Below, piece by piece: positions 53,304 to 64,000 of a stretch of 64,000 nucleotides of DNA. The DNA comes from Hydnum rufescens UP504. Taxonomy: Eukaryota > Basidiomycota > Agaricomycetes > Cantharellales > Hydnaceae. Below the pieces are notes generated by a model. The model saw only the letters and a list, made by a program, of their open reading frames with translations. It searched no databases and was not told the DNA's origin. The stretch lies in NCBI GenBank assembly GCA_014904985.1, contig MU129015.1, positions 111,224 to 175,223 of the forward strand. Direction: 5' to 3'. Position 1 is the first letter of the stretch. Each line of letters starts with the position of its first letter. Position numbers and translations under genes: made by a program.

Positions 53304-55302
53304 ATGAGCTTTCTCTGGATTCCCGTGGAAATCGTCGTGGACATCCTTGAATCACTCGATGATTGGAGAGATCTGTTGCACTGTACCGAGGCGAGCACCT
53401 CCTGGTTTAGCGCGATGAATATCTTCGAGCTTTTTTTTCTATTTTAGGTTTGCACTTTCTTCCACTCGGTTATTTTCCATTACCTCCGGTTACAGTGCAA
53501 GATAGAATATGGAGCTGCTCTGGTCGCATATAACCATGGATACTTGGACTCTGTGCCCCCGACAGATAGCCTCGATGCCTACGACGACGGGAGAGAGGAT
53601 GGGCGTTTCTCAAATGGCGCGGGGGCTCATTTACCGAATACAGAACGATAGCTCCATTTACGAATTACAGCAAGGCTTTTTCGTCCAGGGCCTTCGATTC
53701 GCCGACCCTATGCCCCGGTCAAATAGTCTTTGGCTGTTGCCCCTTCCTAGAGAGGAAGACGACCAGCGAAATCCGATGATCATCTCCCTTGGATTCGATT
53801 TTTGCGATTTTAATATTGACACTGAGCAGAATTTAGGTGTGTTCATCTGCCCTAGGCAAATACACGGAATACCGAGCACCTGGGTCTACGGCGTCACTGT
53901 GCGGTTGCATCAACTCACTGATGGTGCCCCGCATCCCTCTGCACGCCTCCCCTTGTTGGATGTCGACTGCCAGACGACCGAGCGTTCTGGGTTCTTTCTC
54001 CAAATCCACGGGGATTTCATCGGGGTTCTCATGAAGTCTGTGGTGGGTGATCCAGACCGTTTTTGGCTCTACGATTGGAAACAGGGTATTTTGCAAGCCG
54101 TACGTCATTCGTGCCTGTCCGTCATTTGAATGTTACTCACCAATTGCGATACGAACTTCAGACCGTCTCCTCCCGCCATCTCGACAACTTCGTGTTTTTG
54201 TCTTCCACCCATTTTCTACTCGTCCGTCGGGACCAGGCAAGCAAGTTGGAGATCTACAGTTTTAGACCAAGACGGGTTCTCTCTAAAGTCATACCACCAC
54301 CCAAACCGCCGCGTCTCCTCGCAAGCTACGTTCTAGCTACCCTCGCACGCTCTGCCACTGTGTCCGGTCCTATTGTGGTTCGCTGTGAGCCCACACCAGT
54401 GTACAGTCCCTCCTCAGTTCGATGTGGAGGGGACGCCTGAGAGCGATCACAAGGATGATCCTGAGCCGTCTTCTGGACCCGCTGTCGGTGATGCATCAAA
54501 TACCACTCCCTCTTCATTGCCCTCTCCACAAGGACCAGCGGCTTCTCAAGGGGACTCGTTCCTCATGAATGGCCCTGTCGCCCGCCCAACCGAGGACGCC
54601 TTTCGGCTTGTGGTGCTTACCATGAGCGTCGTCATGGACCTCAGCCGCCGATCCTATACCATATTCGTCGCCGTCACCGATCTCTTCCGGCGCGCCAAAG
54701 AACACGAACGCGCCCAGGAGTTACAGCTGAACGGCAGTGGGAGCGACCCGAGTCCGTCCATTCCGCTGGTTGTTCCGTGGAACGAGTGGGGCCCGCAGTC
54801 CACGCGCATGACGGAGGGATCGAGCAATGGGGCATGGGTGTGTTATGTGTACATGCATCGGTTCGTCTACCGGACCATTATACCCGTGCCAAACGAAAGG
54901 CAGCAGCAGGAGTTGACGTCGCTCATACACGTCTTGGACTTCAATCCCAACATGCTGCACCCGAATTCATTACCATATCGGCGTGGATCGCGCCTGGCTC
55001 CTGAGGAACCCAATCATCGAAGACCGCAACGGGACGGAACGGAATCCGGTGTCTGGCTTCAGGATCCCGACATATTGCAGGAGGAAGATGATGATAGACC
55101 GTCCTCTGAGAGTATCATCATTGATCAACCGACGACCTTCCCGGCGGACATGTTCGCAGAGGAGTTGGTCACGACTCTGCCCTTCCGTAAGACGACGAGC
55201 AACGTTCCCTTCTCAGGATCTCTGTTCCCTATGATTGATGCTGAGAGGATCATACTTATTGATGTGCGTGGAGGAATCCTGCTATCCATTCTGCACTTCT
55301 GA
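53304..55302 (+). CDS. F-box protein of the mushroom IYELQ type
   Basis: ATG 53,304 opens MSFLWIPVEIVVDILESLD followed by DWRDLLHCTEAS, a clear F-box. An intron leads to LQCKIEYGAALVAYNHGYL. Next are RRRERGWAFLKWRGGSFTE and SSIYELQQGFFVQG, then LGFDFCDFNIDTEQNLGVF, HPSARLPLLDVDC, GDFIGVLMKSV, FWLYDWKQG. After an intron (about 54,100-54,160) come HLDNFVFLSSTHFLLVRRD, QASKLEIYSFRP, PLVVPWNEWGPQSTRM, LIHVLDFNPNMLHPNS and TTLPFRKTTSNVPF. The order matches a large Agaricomycete F-box family, probable substrate receptors of SCF ligases. Two frame changes are needed around 53,560-53,660 and one near 54,430, so the copy is either decaying or mis-sequenced. An inverted partial copy lies at 61.8-63.2 kb. 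Confidence 0.8.
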
Positions 55303-55713
55303 TCTGAAACTGATGGCCGGACGATTCTGAAAAGACTGAAAGCCGTCATCCAACGATGCAAATTCTTCTCATATAGTTCCACGCAACGCATTGTGATCCT
55401 TCACTCGAAATCCGACCTCGACCTCAATGTTACTACAGAATATATTCACCCTTTCCACTCATGGTTAATTGTACTGTACCAATTGTCAGCCTCCGTGTTT
55501 GTTCAGATATCATATATTGCCACTATGTGACATTCAGATCGAGATATCAGCTGAGGGTATCTTCGAAGCTACTCTGCAAAGAACCATGAAGCAAGGGGAT
55601 CAAATAACCATCTACACAATACATCCAGGCGCCACAAGTACCTAATGAAATGCCTACATTCCTCTTGTACTCTTGTATGCGCCTTCGAACTACAGTACTC
55701 CACATCCATTCGA
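55303..55713. other. Intergenic region, duplicated in inverted form
   Basis: Lies between the convergent F-box and aldo/keto reductase genes. 55,465-55,550 is recognisable in reverse complement at 61,630-61,730 (CCAATTGTC.GCCTC..TGTTT.TTC.GA.ATC). Confidence 0.55.
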
Positions 55714-57311
55714 TTATCCCCACACGGGGACTCCAGGGGGGAACCTGAAGCCCTGGATTGCGTGCGCGCGTATCGCCCGGTCGACCTCCTCTAAATCCTC
55801 TTCAGTCAGTTTCACATCCGCGGCACTGAAGTTCTCGAGTGCGCGGGACGCAGCGCTCGAGCCAGGAAGGGGGATCACATGAGCACCTGCAAATTTTTTT
55901 TATAAATAATCCAAGTCAAAGTTAAAAATTAGTGATGAGAAAGGAAGAAGAGTACGGATGATGAGGGGGGGGGCGGGTTCGAGTACATGGGAAAAAAAAC
56001 ATTGACAAATGACGCACCAAGAGAGCCGACCCAGGCGATGCACAATTTGGCGTTGGTGATTCCGAGACGAGACGATACAGCACTCAGCGCATCTACGAAT
56101 TTCTTGTTCGTTTCGTATGCCTGCCGCGATAGCAGTGTTTAAGCATGCAAATCACATAAGAGTGGCAGGGTCTGGTTTACATCATCTTGGAAGCGAGGTA
56201 GATGATTTCGGATATCGAGGGTGTCGAGGTTCTTGAGCGTGACGGCGCCCGTAAGAAAACCACTCCCCATGGGCGAGTACGCCACGACTGAAACGTCGAG
56301 CTCCTTAGCGGCGGCGATAACTGATCGCGGGTCAATGGGAGATCACGTCCTAGATATGAGTACAGTACTGGTAGGAGAATAAAAGAGAAGAAAGAAATGA
56401 CCTTTACGAGTCTCTTCTTCATAGGACCAAGGGGACACTTCGATTTCCACGGCCGCAATGGGGTGCACCTACGAGGGGGAAGAAAGCTCGGGTGAGAAAC
56501 AGCACTGGGCCACAGAGAAAGGCAATCGATTACCTTAGCAGCCCGCCGCAGCGTGGCTGCAGTGACCTCGCTGAGACCAATGTGAGTGAAGAGTCCCTCT
56601 TTGATGAAACCTGCGAGGGTGGTGATTGTATCTTCAATGGGGACGCGTGGGTCCACGCGCGCGCATTCGAAAAGATCAAGCTTCTTGTGGCCCCCGAGGG
56701 CTGTGATAATGTTCTCGACACTGAGAAGCCGAAGAGGGATACATGGTTTCAAAATAGGAAATTGAGAGAGGAGTACGGCAGACATGCCTGCGCCTTAGAT
56801 TTTCCGGGCTCGAATCAGATGTCATAGTGTCAAGACGGGCCCCGCCCTAAATAATGGTGAAAATGCAATTTGTTGAGGGTATCCAAGGAAATTGGAGAAT
56901 CTCCACCTTCACGGACAGGAAAGCGCGATCAGCATATTCGGGATATTTGGCGAAGAACCGTCCCAGAAGTTCCAGATTCGCAGTCTTCGGATTGAACCCA
57001 TAAAATTCCCCTGTGGATAGCAGAATAGCGAGATAGTTGCATGGTTACTCTAGTTCAACAGACAACCAACATGCATACCACTATTGAGAAGGACCTTTTC
57101 ACCGGGCGAAACGAGGTCCAAGCCTACTTTGATGGCAGCAAAAGCCTGATCATCTGGAACGGGGATCGCCTTCCAGCTAGAGACAATTATCATGTAAGCA
57201 TCGAGATAGCCTGAAGCGAAAGCATACAACGCACGTCATGAGCATAAGGCCGTGACCGACTTTGAGAACCTTCACGAGGGGAGAACCAAGGGTGACGGTG
57301 GAGTGAGACAT
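55714..57311 (-). CDS. Aldo/keto reductase, pyridoxal-reductase-like
   Basis: ATG at 57,311 ([19 protein letters not shown]), stop at 55,714-55,716. Exons in order give [46 protein letters not shown] (catalytic tyrosine in FYG), [19 protein letters not shown] (catalytic lysine in SVKG), [87 protein letters not shown] and [18 protein letters not shown]. The C-terminus is [10 protein letters not shown]. The NADPH-dependent TIM-barrel enzymes of this type reduce pyridoxal to pyridoxine in yeasts; the real substrate here is not known. One intron (56,721-56,787) has a GC donor (GCATGT), which is required to give LRRSVENI in frame. No breaks seen. Confidence 0.9.
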
Positions 57312-58227
57312 TGCTCAGCGTCGTTCTTGTTGTTGCGAGGAAAGCCTAGACAACTGGAGTTGGGTGGATTCTGAGGGACATCCTTATAGGCCCTGGTGTC
57401 GGTGGAGGCCGCGCACTACTAGCTGCGAGCCGGCTGAGCTGAATAAAGTTGAGTCAAAGTTGCGGCGTCGATTTATGACAGCAGTGGTAGTTTCTATTGC
57501 ATTCTCAAAGGGAGTACGTATACTTGATGAGTAGTCGTTAAATTGCAAGAAGTAGGGTGATGGGGCCGTTGGGAGGCTGGTTTCCAGTCCTGCCGCGACG
57601 CGACGCGTCATGTATTTGGCCCCTGCCGATGTGGTGAATCGGGCATCCTTCGCGATGGTTCGCCAACGCTACATCAGGTGGATCAGTCCATCCTCGATTG
57701 ATGCTTGAATGTCGACTCATCCCGGGGCGCCTTGTGGGATATGTAGTGTCGGTTCCGTACCCGTGGGCCACACTGGGTGCACATCCAAGTCTCCATCTAC
57801 CTACTCGTGAAATGGAATTAATTCCCAGGGAAATTTCGATTTAGTTCATCCGGGCTGATTGGGTCAAGCCTTTCCATCGCCACTTCGTGACTTGTCGATG
57901 TCGCGAAGTGGATCTGTCATCTGTCACACCCAATCTTGTTCTATTGCAGGTAGTGCTACTTCGGTGACTTGACATAGTACTGAAATCGACGATGCCTTGT
58001 CTTGTTTGGGTTCTCGCCGTCCGTCTCAGGTGACGTCAAGGGAATCAACCTCTACACATCTGGCGCTGGATTAGCTCATTCATTGGCGGCCACCCGTCTA
58101 AAGTTATTGGGGCTTTCAGGTGTCGGGGGCTAATCTTTCAAATAACCCTCAGCCGCATCCGCCTGAATGTCTCAGATGAGACTGGGTTTTAAGTTTGGTT
58201 TTTTACCGTGAATGTGTACATGCAAGC
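57312..58227. other. Intergenic region with a block repeated at 63.3 kb
   Basis: Divergent promoter region of the reductase and the ATPase gene. 57,585-57,760 shares GCGACGCGACGC, GCTTGAATGTCGACTCATCCCGG and GGGCGCCT words with 63,285-63,520, in the same orientation. No gene recognised. Confidence 0.5.
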
Positions 58228-61200
58228 ATGTCGAATGCAGGGAAACGCGGTTCTTCTTCCCTCACTGCAAAGTCGGCCCGCAAGCAACGAGGATCATCTG
58301 GTGATTCCATATTGTCCCTCCTACCTGAGCTCCTGTCACTGCCCCAGAATAAGTATACACTATTTGATCAGTTAATCGTGGATAACTTCCAAACCAGCGA
58401 CCCTCTTCCCAAGGCCAAAGCTCCTCTCCTTCTCTCCACAATCGTAACATGCGCCTCCGATCGTCCAAATCAAAAGGTGAATCAAAAGTACACCAGCACT
58501 GCGGAGGCCAAAAAGGCGATCACGAAGAAACCAGAGCTCTTCGGTCTTTTGGAGTCGGCCTGGAAGAAGAAATCCTTCGGATCTATCCTCGCTCTTCGTA
58601 AGTTTCTCCTTCTCTGGAATTCCACCTTATGTCGAACACCCGAGTATTAGCGGTCTTGCAAGGATCTCAGTACCCGTCCTCGGCTTCCTCGTGGTTGCCT
58701 GAACGGGTAGAAAGGCACGATCTGATCTACTGTGAGTGATCATTATCATCTGTCGCGCATACTTTCCCCTGATCTGTATGATGCAGTGCAAGGTCTCTAT
58801 ATTTCTTGTGCCTTTCATCACTTTGCTCATCTGCCACATCAGCTGTCTGGGATGCTTGGGATACAAAATACATTGGGGATCACCACCACATTCTACTGAA
58901 CAATATCAGTCGCATGCTGCGTGAAAATCCCCTTTCACACTCCGTTACTATAATTCAGAGTTCGGGAACTGGGAAATCGCGTATGGTGCGAGAACAGTCG
59001 GATTGGTCTTCACGCTTCCTTTCAACCTGCGTCCCGACTCTGAAACTAAAGGTCATTCTTTCCTCTGATGCCTTTAATATGTTCTCATGCAACTAGAATA
59101 GAGATGGCGTATCCTCCCCCGGATCCTGAGATACGCGACTATCTTTGCTGCCCAGTTACCAACCTAGCTCAATCTCAGACTCGCTACTTACAGATGTTGG
59201 GGCACATTTTCCGAGCCGTTGCTGATGAACTGGAGACCCTTTACAAGGACAAGGTGCCTACGTATGGAGCGTTGGCAAGGAACTGGCGTAATCACATGGA
59301 GAGAGGACAAAATCGTACTCGTCTTTATGGACAAGCGGTGAAACGGTGCACTATTGCTGATTTGGTATGTCCCCCTATTTAAGGTTTCCTACTTTTGGCT
59401 CTTAGTCCACACCAGAAACAATTGCGAAAGAAATACCCATATCGAGAGGGCTGGACTCCGAACCCAGGTATTTCCCGGACTCCCTCAACGTTCGCCGCAT
59501 CACGGGGAGCGCTGGACGATCTCGGACGGCTGTTGCGATGTATCGATGACAGTTGCCAGTCAACGGAAGATAAACCCCTCCGCGTCAAGTTGATGCTGTA
59601 TTTTGATGAGGCGCATGTCCTCAAACAGAAAGTCCCGCAGGATCGATATAACGAGGATATCTATGACGCATTACGCTCGTGCTTCAAGAACTTCACAGAC
59701 CTGCCCATATTCACCATTTATCTCTCAACGAGTCCCCTCGGTCGAGCACGCCCAAATCTGGAATCACTGCATGACCCTGTGACAGAAACTCCATTCGATT
59801 GTTCCCCCAAGTTTCCGATCAGATCAGGGACACTCAAGCTGGAAGATGTGTCGAAAATTAAATTCATGGCTCACTTTGGTCGTCCATTGTGAGTAATGCT
59901 GCAACCAAAGTCAAAAGTGCATCTTCCTCACACTGCAGGATTTGGCAGGTTCTGGTCACTTCTTGCTGGTGCTGGACATGACCAGGATGACATTCTGTGG
60001 CGTATCCTGCATATCGCCCGCGGCAAACTGACACACGGTTACAATATTCAGTCAATTAGCCCCGTTCTGCCCCGCGTGGTGACCTACGTAGTTCTAGACG
60101 TTGCACTATGTCTCGACTTTGAGCCCCGATCCCTGGAAGCACGCAGGCTCGAGGCTGACTTGTTGCTAGCCACATGCGCGTCGCCTTTTCGGCCTCGAGG
60201 GACTGTGAATATCTCCGCTCTGGTTATCCGTCAGAGCCTTTGCTGGCGGAGGCCGCGGCTCGGGTGATGGATAAGCTGACATCTGCCTCGTCCAACCACC
60301 ATTGGTTGGTCAAGGCTCTCGACTTTGAATTTTCCATGGGCCTCCTGGACCAAAGACAACGAGAGGCAGTTGTCTTTCGTCTCCTTCTTTCCTGTGCTTA
60401 TAGGTCTGCAGTACGAGAAGATCACCCCAATGACTCCTCACCCATGTTCAGCCGAGGCTGCAAGTTAACCAGCTTCATCGAAGCCCTTTTCTCAGAGTGT
60501 AATGCGCGCAAAGTTTTGGATAGTGTTCCCGACAATATCCAAAACTCGACTACTTTCGCGAGCATGTTTGAAGACGCCATCGTTCGTTTCACACATTTTG
60601 GGAAGACCGCAGATGACACTGGGACGACCTCGTATGCTATGTTCGCAGCCTTCATCCGAGGCATGGCAATCATTTGCGGGTCACCTCACGAGGCCATTGA
60701 CATTCTGATTCCCGTGCTTCTAAAGCCCAAGAAGATGCTAGAGGAGTCTGTGATGAGCGGCTTGCTAATTCAGCTCCGGCAGCCCAGTAGAAGGGCAGGG
60801 CACAATGTGATTGACCAGAACTCTCTCAATTTTTTCCCTATCCACAGGGAGGGGAAAGAAGAGGCACGTCCGTATATTACCCTAATTGCTCAATTAGGTG
60901 TTCTGCGTCCGGTCCCTCCGCAGGGGGACACCGAGGCAACTGAACAACAAAGTATTGCTGCGTCTGGCCCGAATCCACTGGTGAATGTCCCGCCGACCGA
61001 GCCATCATCAAGCTTTCCCACCCCCACATCAAAGTGTCATACTGTACCCCGGCCGGAATCGATAGCGCATCCCCTGAGGGATGTGCATCCTCGATATAGT
61101 ATTTTTGCTTACGGGTGTTCAGATGAGGTGTACAGTGGCATTGGCATGGGGAAGTGGTCTATCAGTTCCATGTTAGAGAGGGGCTTTCTTGGCGAACACC

Positions 61201-61427
61201 CCCGGAGGGATCCTGATTCGTTGCTCGCAGTGGAAAACTTGAAGCCTGTTTGGAGTGCAGGTCTCGGATCCTATCGTTGGATAGAGGAGCCTTTCCTTCA
61301 AGTGGACCGGGACTTGAGTAAGATTGGGTGGTTGACTGTTGGCAAATATGACCCTGACTCGAGTGCTGTATCGCACACGCTCGAGAACTTCAGTGACGCG
61401 GATGTGAACAAGGTGACGAGGATTTAG
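58228..61427 (+). CDS. Large P-loop ATPase, basidiomycete family of unknown role
   Basis: ATG 58,228 (MSNAGKRGSSSLTAKSARK). A variable N-terminal exon is followed by WDAWDTKYIGDHHHILLNN and Walker A IIQSSGTGKSRMV (about 58,950-58,985), then YPPPDPEIRDYL, Walker B KLMLYFDEAHVL (59,586-59,620) and a sensor-like IYLSTSPLG. ETPFD, the long helical part HFGRPLFWSLLAGAG, SHMRVAFSASRDCEYLRSG and YPSEPLLAEAAARVM come next, and a tail with RYSIFAYGCSDEVYSGI. Such proteins are STAND/AAA-like and sometimes linked to Crinkler-type effectors or transposon-borne ATPases; that is inference. Frame losses are seen near 58,998 (one base short of the LVFTLPFNLR reading) and near 60,168 (one base short before SHMRVAF). 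The last about 20 codons are shared with the 3' end of the aldo/keto reductase (see next feature), so this terminus was acquired by recombination. Confidence 0.65.
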
Positions 61428-61489
61428 TGAAGGAGAGCGAGTGGGCGATACTGGTGCATGCGATCCAGAGCTCGCCCGTCTGGGGATAA
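61372..61489 (+). pseudogene. 3'-end scrap of the aldo/keto reductase gene
   Basis: CTCGAGAACTTCAGTG followed by CGCGGATGTGAA matches the reductase exon encoding [11 protein letters not shown]. The similarity runs through GGGCGATAC and GCGATCCAG to the equivalent of the reductase stop, GTCTGGGGATAA. It is in the same reading frame as the end of the ATPase, giving TLENFSDADVN. A TAG at 61,425 stops it early. Confidence 0.75.
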
Positions 61490-61779
61490 AAGACTGGATA
61501 CCAAAGGGGGTTTGGTTTGGGTTTGTTGCGTCTCGATGTATTGTCCTTATTTCGTGCTGCAAAGTAGTAGCGAGGACCTGTCGAAGATAACCTCAGATGA
61601 TGTTTTGAACTCGAAAATTATGACATGGTTTCATTGAAGGTCAGATATCGATCGTCACAACACATAATAGAACACGATGTCCGAATAAACATCGAGGCAG
61701 ACAATTGGCGCATTTAATCGTGACAGAATTCCAGCGGACAGGGTAGTAGCGTCAAGATCGTGATTGTATTTCAGGGGAC

Positions 61780-63190
61780 GATCATAAAATTATAGAAGGA
61801 TTTGTATTCCGGGGGGTGATGACCTTCACGATTTCAGATCGTCTTTCCGTCAGTTTTGAATCAAAGCGCAGAATGGATGGATAGATCTTTCCACGCACGT
61901 CAATAGGTATGATGCTCTCAGCATCAATAATAGGGAACAGAGATCCTGAGAAGGGAACATTGCTCATCGTCTTCCGGAAGAGCAGAGTCATTGGCGAACA
62001 TGTGATGTGTCCGCCGACGAGGCCGCCAGCTGATCGACGGGGATGGTCTGAGAGGGCAGTCTACTATGTTCTTCTGCGCACAGTATATCCGAGTCCAGAA
62101 GCGAGACAGCGAATTCCGTTCCGTCGTGCTATTGTCTTCGAAGATGATGTTTCTCGAAAGCCGGGTACGATGCACGTTGGGATTCAAGTCGTATAAACCA
62201 CGTCATATCCCGTTGCTACCTTTCATTCAGTGCTCGTATGGAGGGTAGCACGGGTACAATGGTCCGATAGACGAACCGCATAACACACCCATGCCCCAGT
62301 GCTCGGTCCCTCCGTCATGCACGTGGAGTGTGGGCCCTACTCCTTCCCGAGCATAACCAACGGAATGGACAGACTCAGGTCGCGGCTCAGCTGCTGTGAC
62401 TCCTGGGCGGATTCGTGTTCTTTGGCACACTGGAAGAGGCCGGTGATGGCGACGAGTATGGCATACGATCGGCGACTGAGATCCGTGACGACACTCATCG
62501 TAAGCGCCACGAGGCGAAAGATATCCTCGGTTGGGCGGGCGACAGGGCCATTCACCGTTGCTTGTGGAGAAGGAAGCCGATGGCTAACGCCGATAAAGGA
62601 AGAAGGGTGGCATTCGACGCATCGCTAACATCTGTCCCTGCAAGACGGCTCACGATCAGCCTTATGATCCAGGCGTCCGCTCCACATCGAACTGAGGGGG
62701 GGGATGTGTACCGGTGTGGGTTCACAGCGAACCCCAATGGGACGGACACGGTAGCAGAGCGCGCGAGGACAGGTAGACTATAGCTTGCAGGGAGACGTCG
62801 GCGGCTTGGGTGAGAATATGACTTTAGAGAGAACCCGTCTTAGTCTCATTGTAGGAGAGGACCTGGATCGCAATTGGTAAGTGACATTCAAATGACGGAT
62901 GGGCATAGACCGGGCACGGCTTGCAAAACATCAGTTTCGAATCGCAAAGCCAAAAACAGCCCCTCCACGGACTTCATGAAAACCTCAATGAAAGTCCCGT
63001 GGATTTGGATAAAGAGCCCAGAATGCCCGGTTGTCTGGCAACCGATATCCAGGAAGAGTAGGCGTACAGATGCGGTCACCATTAGTGAGGTGACGCAAAC
63101 GCACAGTGACATTGTGACACCAGACTCAGGTGCTCGGTATTCCGTGTATTTGCCTTGGACAGATGTATACACCCAAATTCTGCTCAGTGG
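61780..63190 (-). pseudogene. Inverted, decayed partial copy of the F-box gene
   Basis: Minus-strand segments match the F-box gene in order: YTSVQGKYTEYRAPESG, LDIGCQTTGHSGLFIQIHG, MNGPVARPTEDIFRLVALT with MSVVTDLSRRSYAILVAIT, and FRKTMSNVPFSGSLFPIID. The N-terminal F-box and first 180 or so codons are missing. Frames shift several times. Together with the reductase scrap this is an inverted duplication of about 53.83-55.83 kb. Confidence 0.8.
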
Positions 63191-63712
63191 CTGGTATAAA
63201 GAGTGTATACTTGAACACTTGGAGTCGCTAAGTTGAAGGCTAGAACTGGTGCGCTGAGACTTTCTTCTTTGGTCTCGAGGCGCGAGTCGCGACGCGACGC
63301 ATCAAAGACTCGTCCCTCTCGTCCCCTGCCAAACTGTTGGAACCAAGGTCGCCTTGCATCTCGGCATCTCAACGGTCTTTGTGTCCAATCGCCCTCGCGA
63401 TGCAATCAACACTAGATTACAATAGGGTATCATACTCGCTTCAATCCTCATCTGTCAGCTCATCCTCGTCATTAATGCCTGAATGCCGACTCATACCCGG
63501 GCGCCTCGCCCAACTCCATCCATCGGTATACGGTGAACATCTCACCGGTAGGAACAGAGTCCACGACGAGCTGTGAACACGAGTCGATCAAGTATCCGCT
63601 CGTCGTGACGTAGACAATAAAAAATGAACGAAAAGGAATCACTACTCACTATCCTGACCGACCGATATTAAAAAACAGCACCAAGTTTTCTTCCAACCAA
63701 GATCGAAGGAAT
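63191..63712. other. Intergenic region with a repeated block
   Basis: 63,285-63,520 is related to 57,585-57,760 in the same orientation. Nothing else recognised. Confidence 0.45.
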
Positions 63713-64000
63713 TCACGAATTCCTAGCAGAAACAAAACCTATGTGAGAGAGCGCACCCCAGGAGTCTTCGGGGGGATGAAGCAACCGCACCGTCCCCCGC
63801 TGGCTGGCAACCTTGACATATCGTGCATTATCATGGCTCTCAACCGAGGTTTCTCTGCAAGCGCAAAAACATGAGTGCGGCGAATTGAGTCCCTCGAGTC
63901 GCGAAAAGATAACATACCCGCCAGAGATGAGGTGCAATTGCCATGCCAGCATCACGCCTACTGAAAGGCCCAGTGCAAACGCCAATACATACTCAATAAT
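63713..64000 (-). CDS. Single-pass membrane protein, 5' end outside the window
   Basis: The exon entering from the window edge encodes IIEYVLAFALGLSVGVMLA followed by WQLHLISGG, a transmembrane helix. An intron of 63 nt (63,855-63,917; GTATGT...TTGCAG) leads to ETSVESHDNARYVKVASQR, GTVRLLHPPEDSWGALSH and IGFVSARNS before the stop at 63,713. The N-terminal part is not visible. I do not recognise the family; a small organelle or ER membrane protein is possible. The frame is intact in the visible part. Confidence 0.6.
   Translation of the reverse strand: MIEYVLAFALGLSVGVMLAWQLHLISGGYVIFSRLEGLNSPHSCFCACRETSVESHDNARYVKVASQRGTVRLLHPPEDSWGALSHIGFVSARNS

Overview
The window reads as nuclear DNA of a filamentous basidiomycete, most likely an Agaricomycete. 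The signs are genes cut by many 45-70 nt GT-AG introns, F-box proteins of the mushroom-specific type, an HSPA12-like Hsp70, a TPR signalling protein pair, two SNG1/DUF3533 membrane proteins, a pyridoxal-reductase-like aldo/keto reductase, and two Ty1/Copia retroelements. I cannot name the species. No rRNA, tRNA, CRISPR or bacterial-type operon was seen.

Layout. 0-1.7 kb: a non-host-like repeat in which hairpin-bearing introns follow hairpin-ended exons; a relative lies at 52.1-52.3 kb. 2.5-5.3 kb: a TPR gene (minus) with eleven 138-bp repeats, three single-base deletions, and its 5' end cut off by an LTR. 5.3-11.7 kb: a decayed Copia element (minus) with two LTRs, joined head-on to the RT-RNase H end and 3' LTR of a second Copia (plus). 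11.6-26 kb: a mosaic of duplicated gene scraps. It holds three copies of an apparent PD-(D/E)XK nuclease-like gene, three copies of a block encoding a basic RKRRK motif, a trypsin-fold protease relic with a large internal deletion, F-box and SNG1 scraps, a large inverted repeat, a hAT-type MITE with a perfect 8-bp target duplication, a solo LTR, and a foldback element. 26.4-31.5 kb: two SNG1/DUF3533 genes, head to head. 32.2-42.9 kb: Hsp70-like gene, coiled-coil gene, TPR gene, F-box gene. 43-48 kb: poorly recognisable, with one probable tail-anchored membrane protein. 48.1-48.9 kb: glycine-rich RNA-binding protein. 53.3-63.2 kb: F-box gene, aldo/keto reductase, P-loop ATPase, then an inverted, decayed copy of the F-box/reductase 3' segment whose breakpoint supplies the end of the ATPase reading frame. 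The window ends inside a small membrane protein gene.

How the parts relate. I see no co-functional gene cluster. The informative signal is genome dynamics: repeats with spliced structure, CpG-type decay between paired LTRs, short-range inverted and direct duplications, and gene ends recombined into new contexts. Many genes, including the conserved RNA-binding protein, carry single-base indels in short homopolymers. Some of the apparent pseudogenes may therefore be sequencing or assembly errors, and this must be settled with reads before any pseudogene call is trusted. Gene boundaries are reconstructed by eye from reading frames and splice-like sites.
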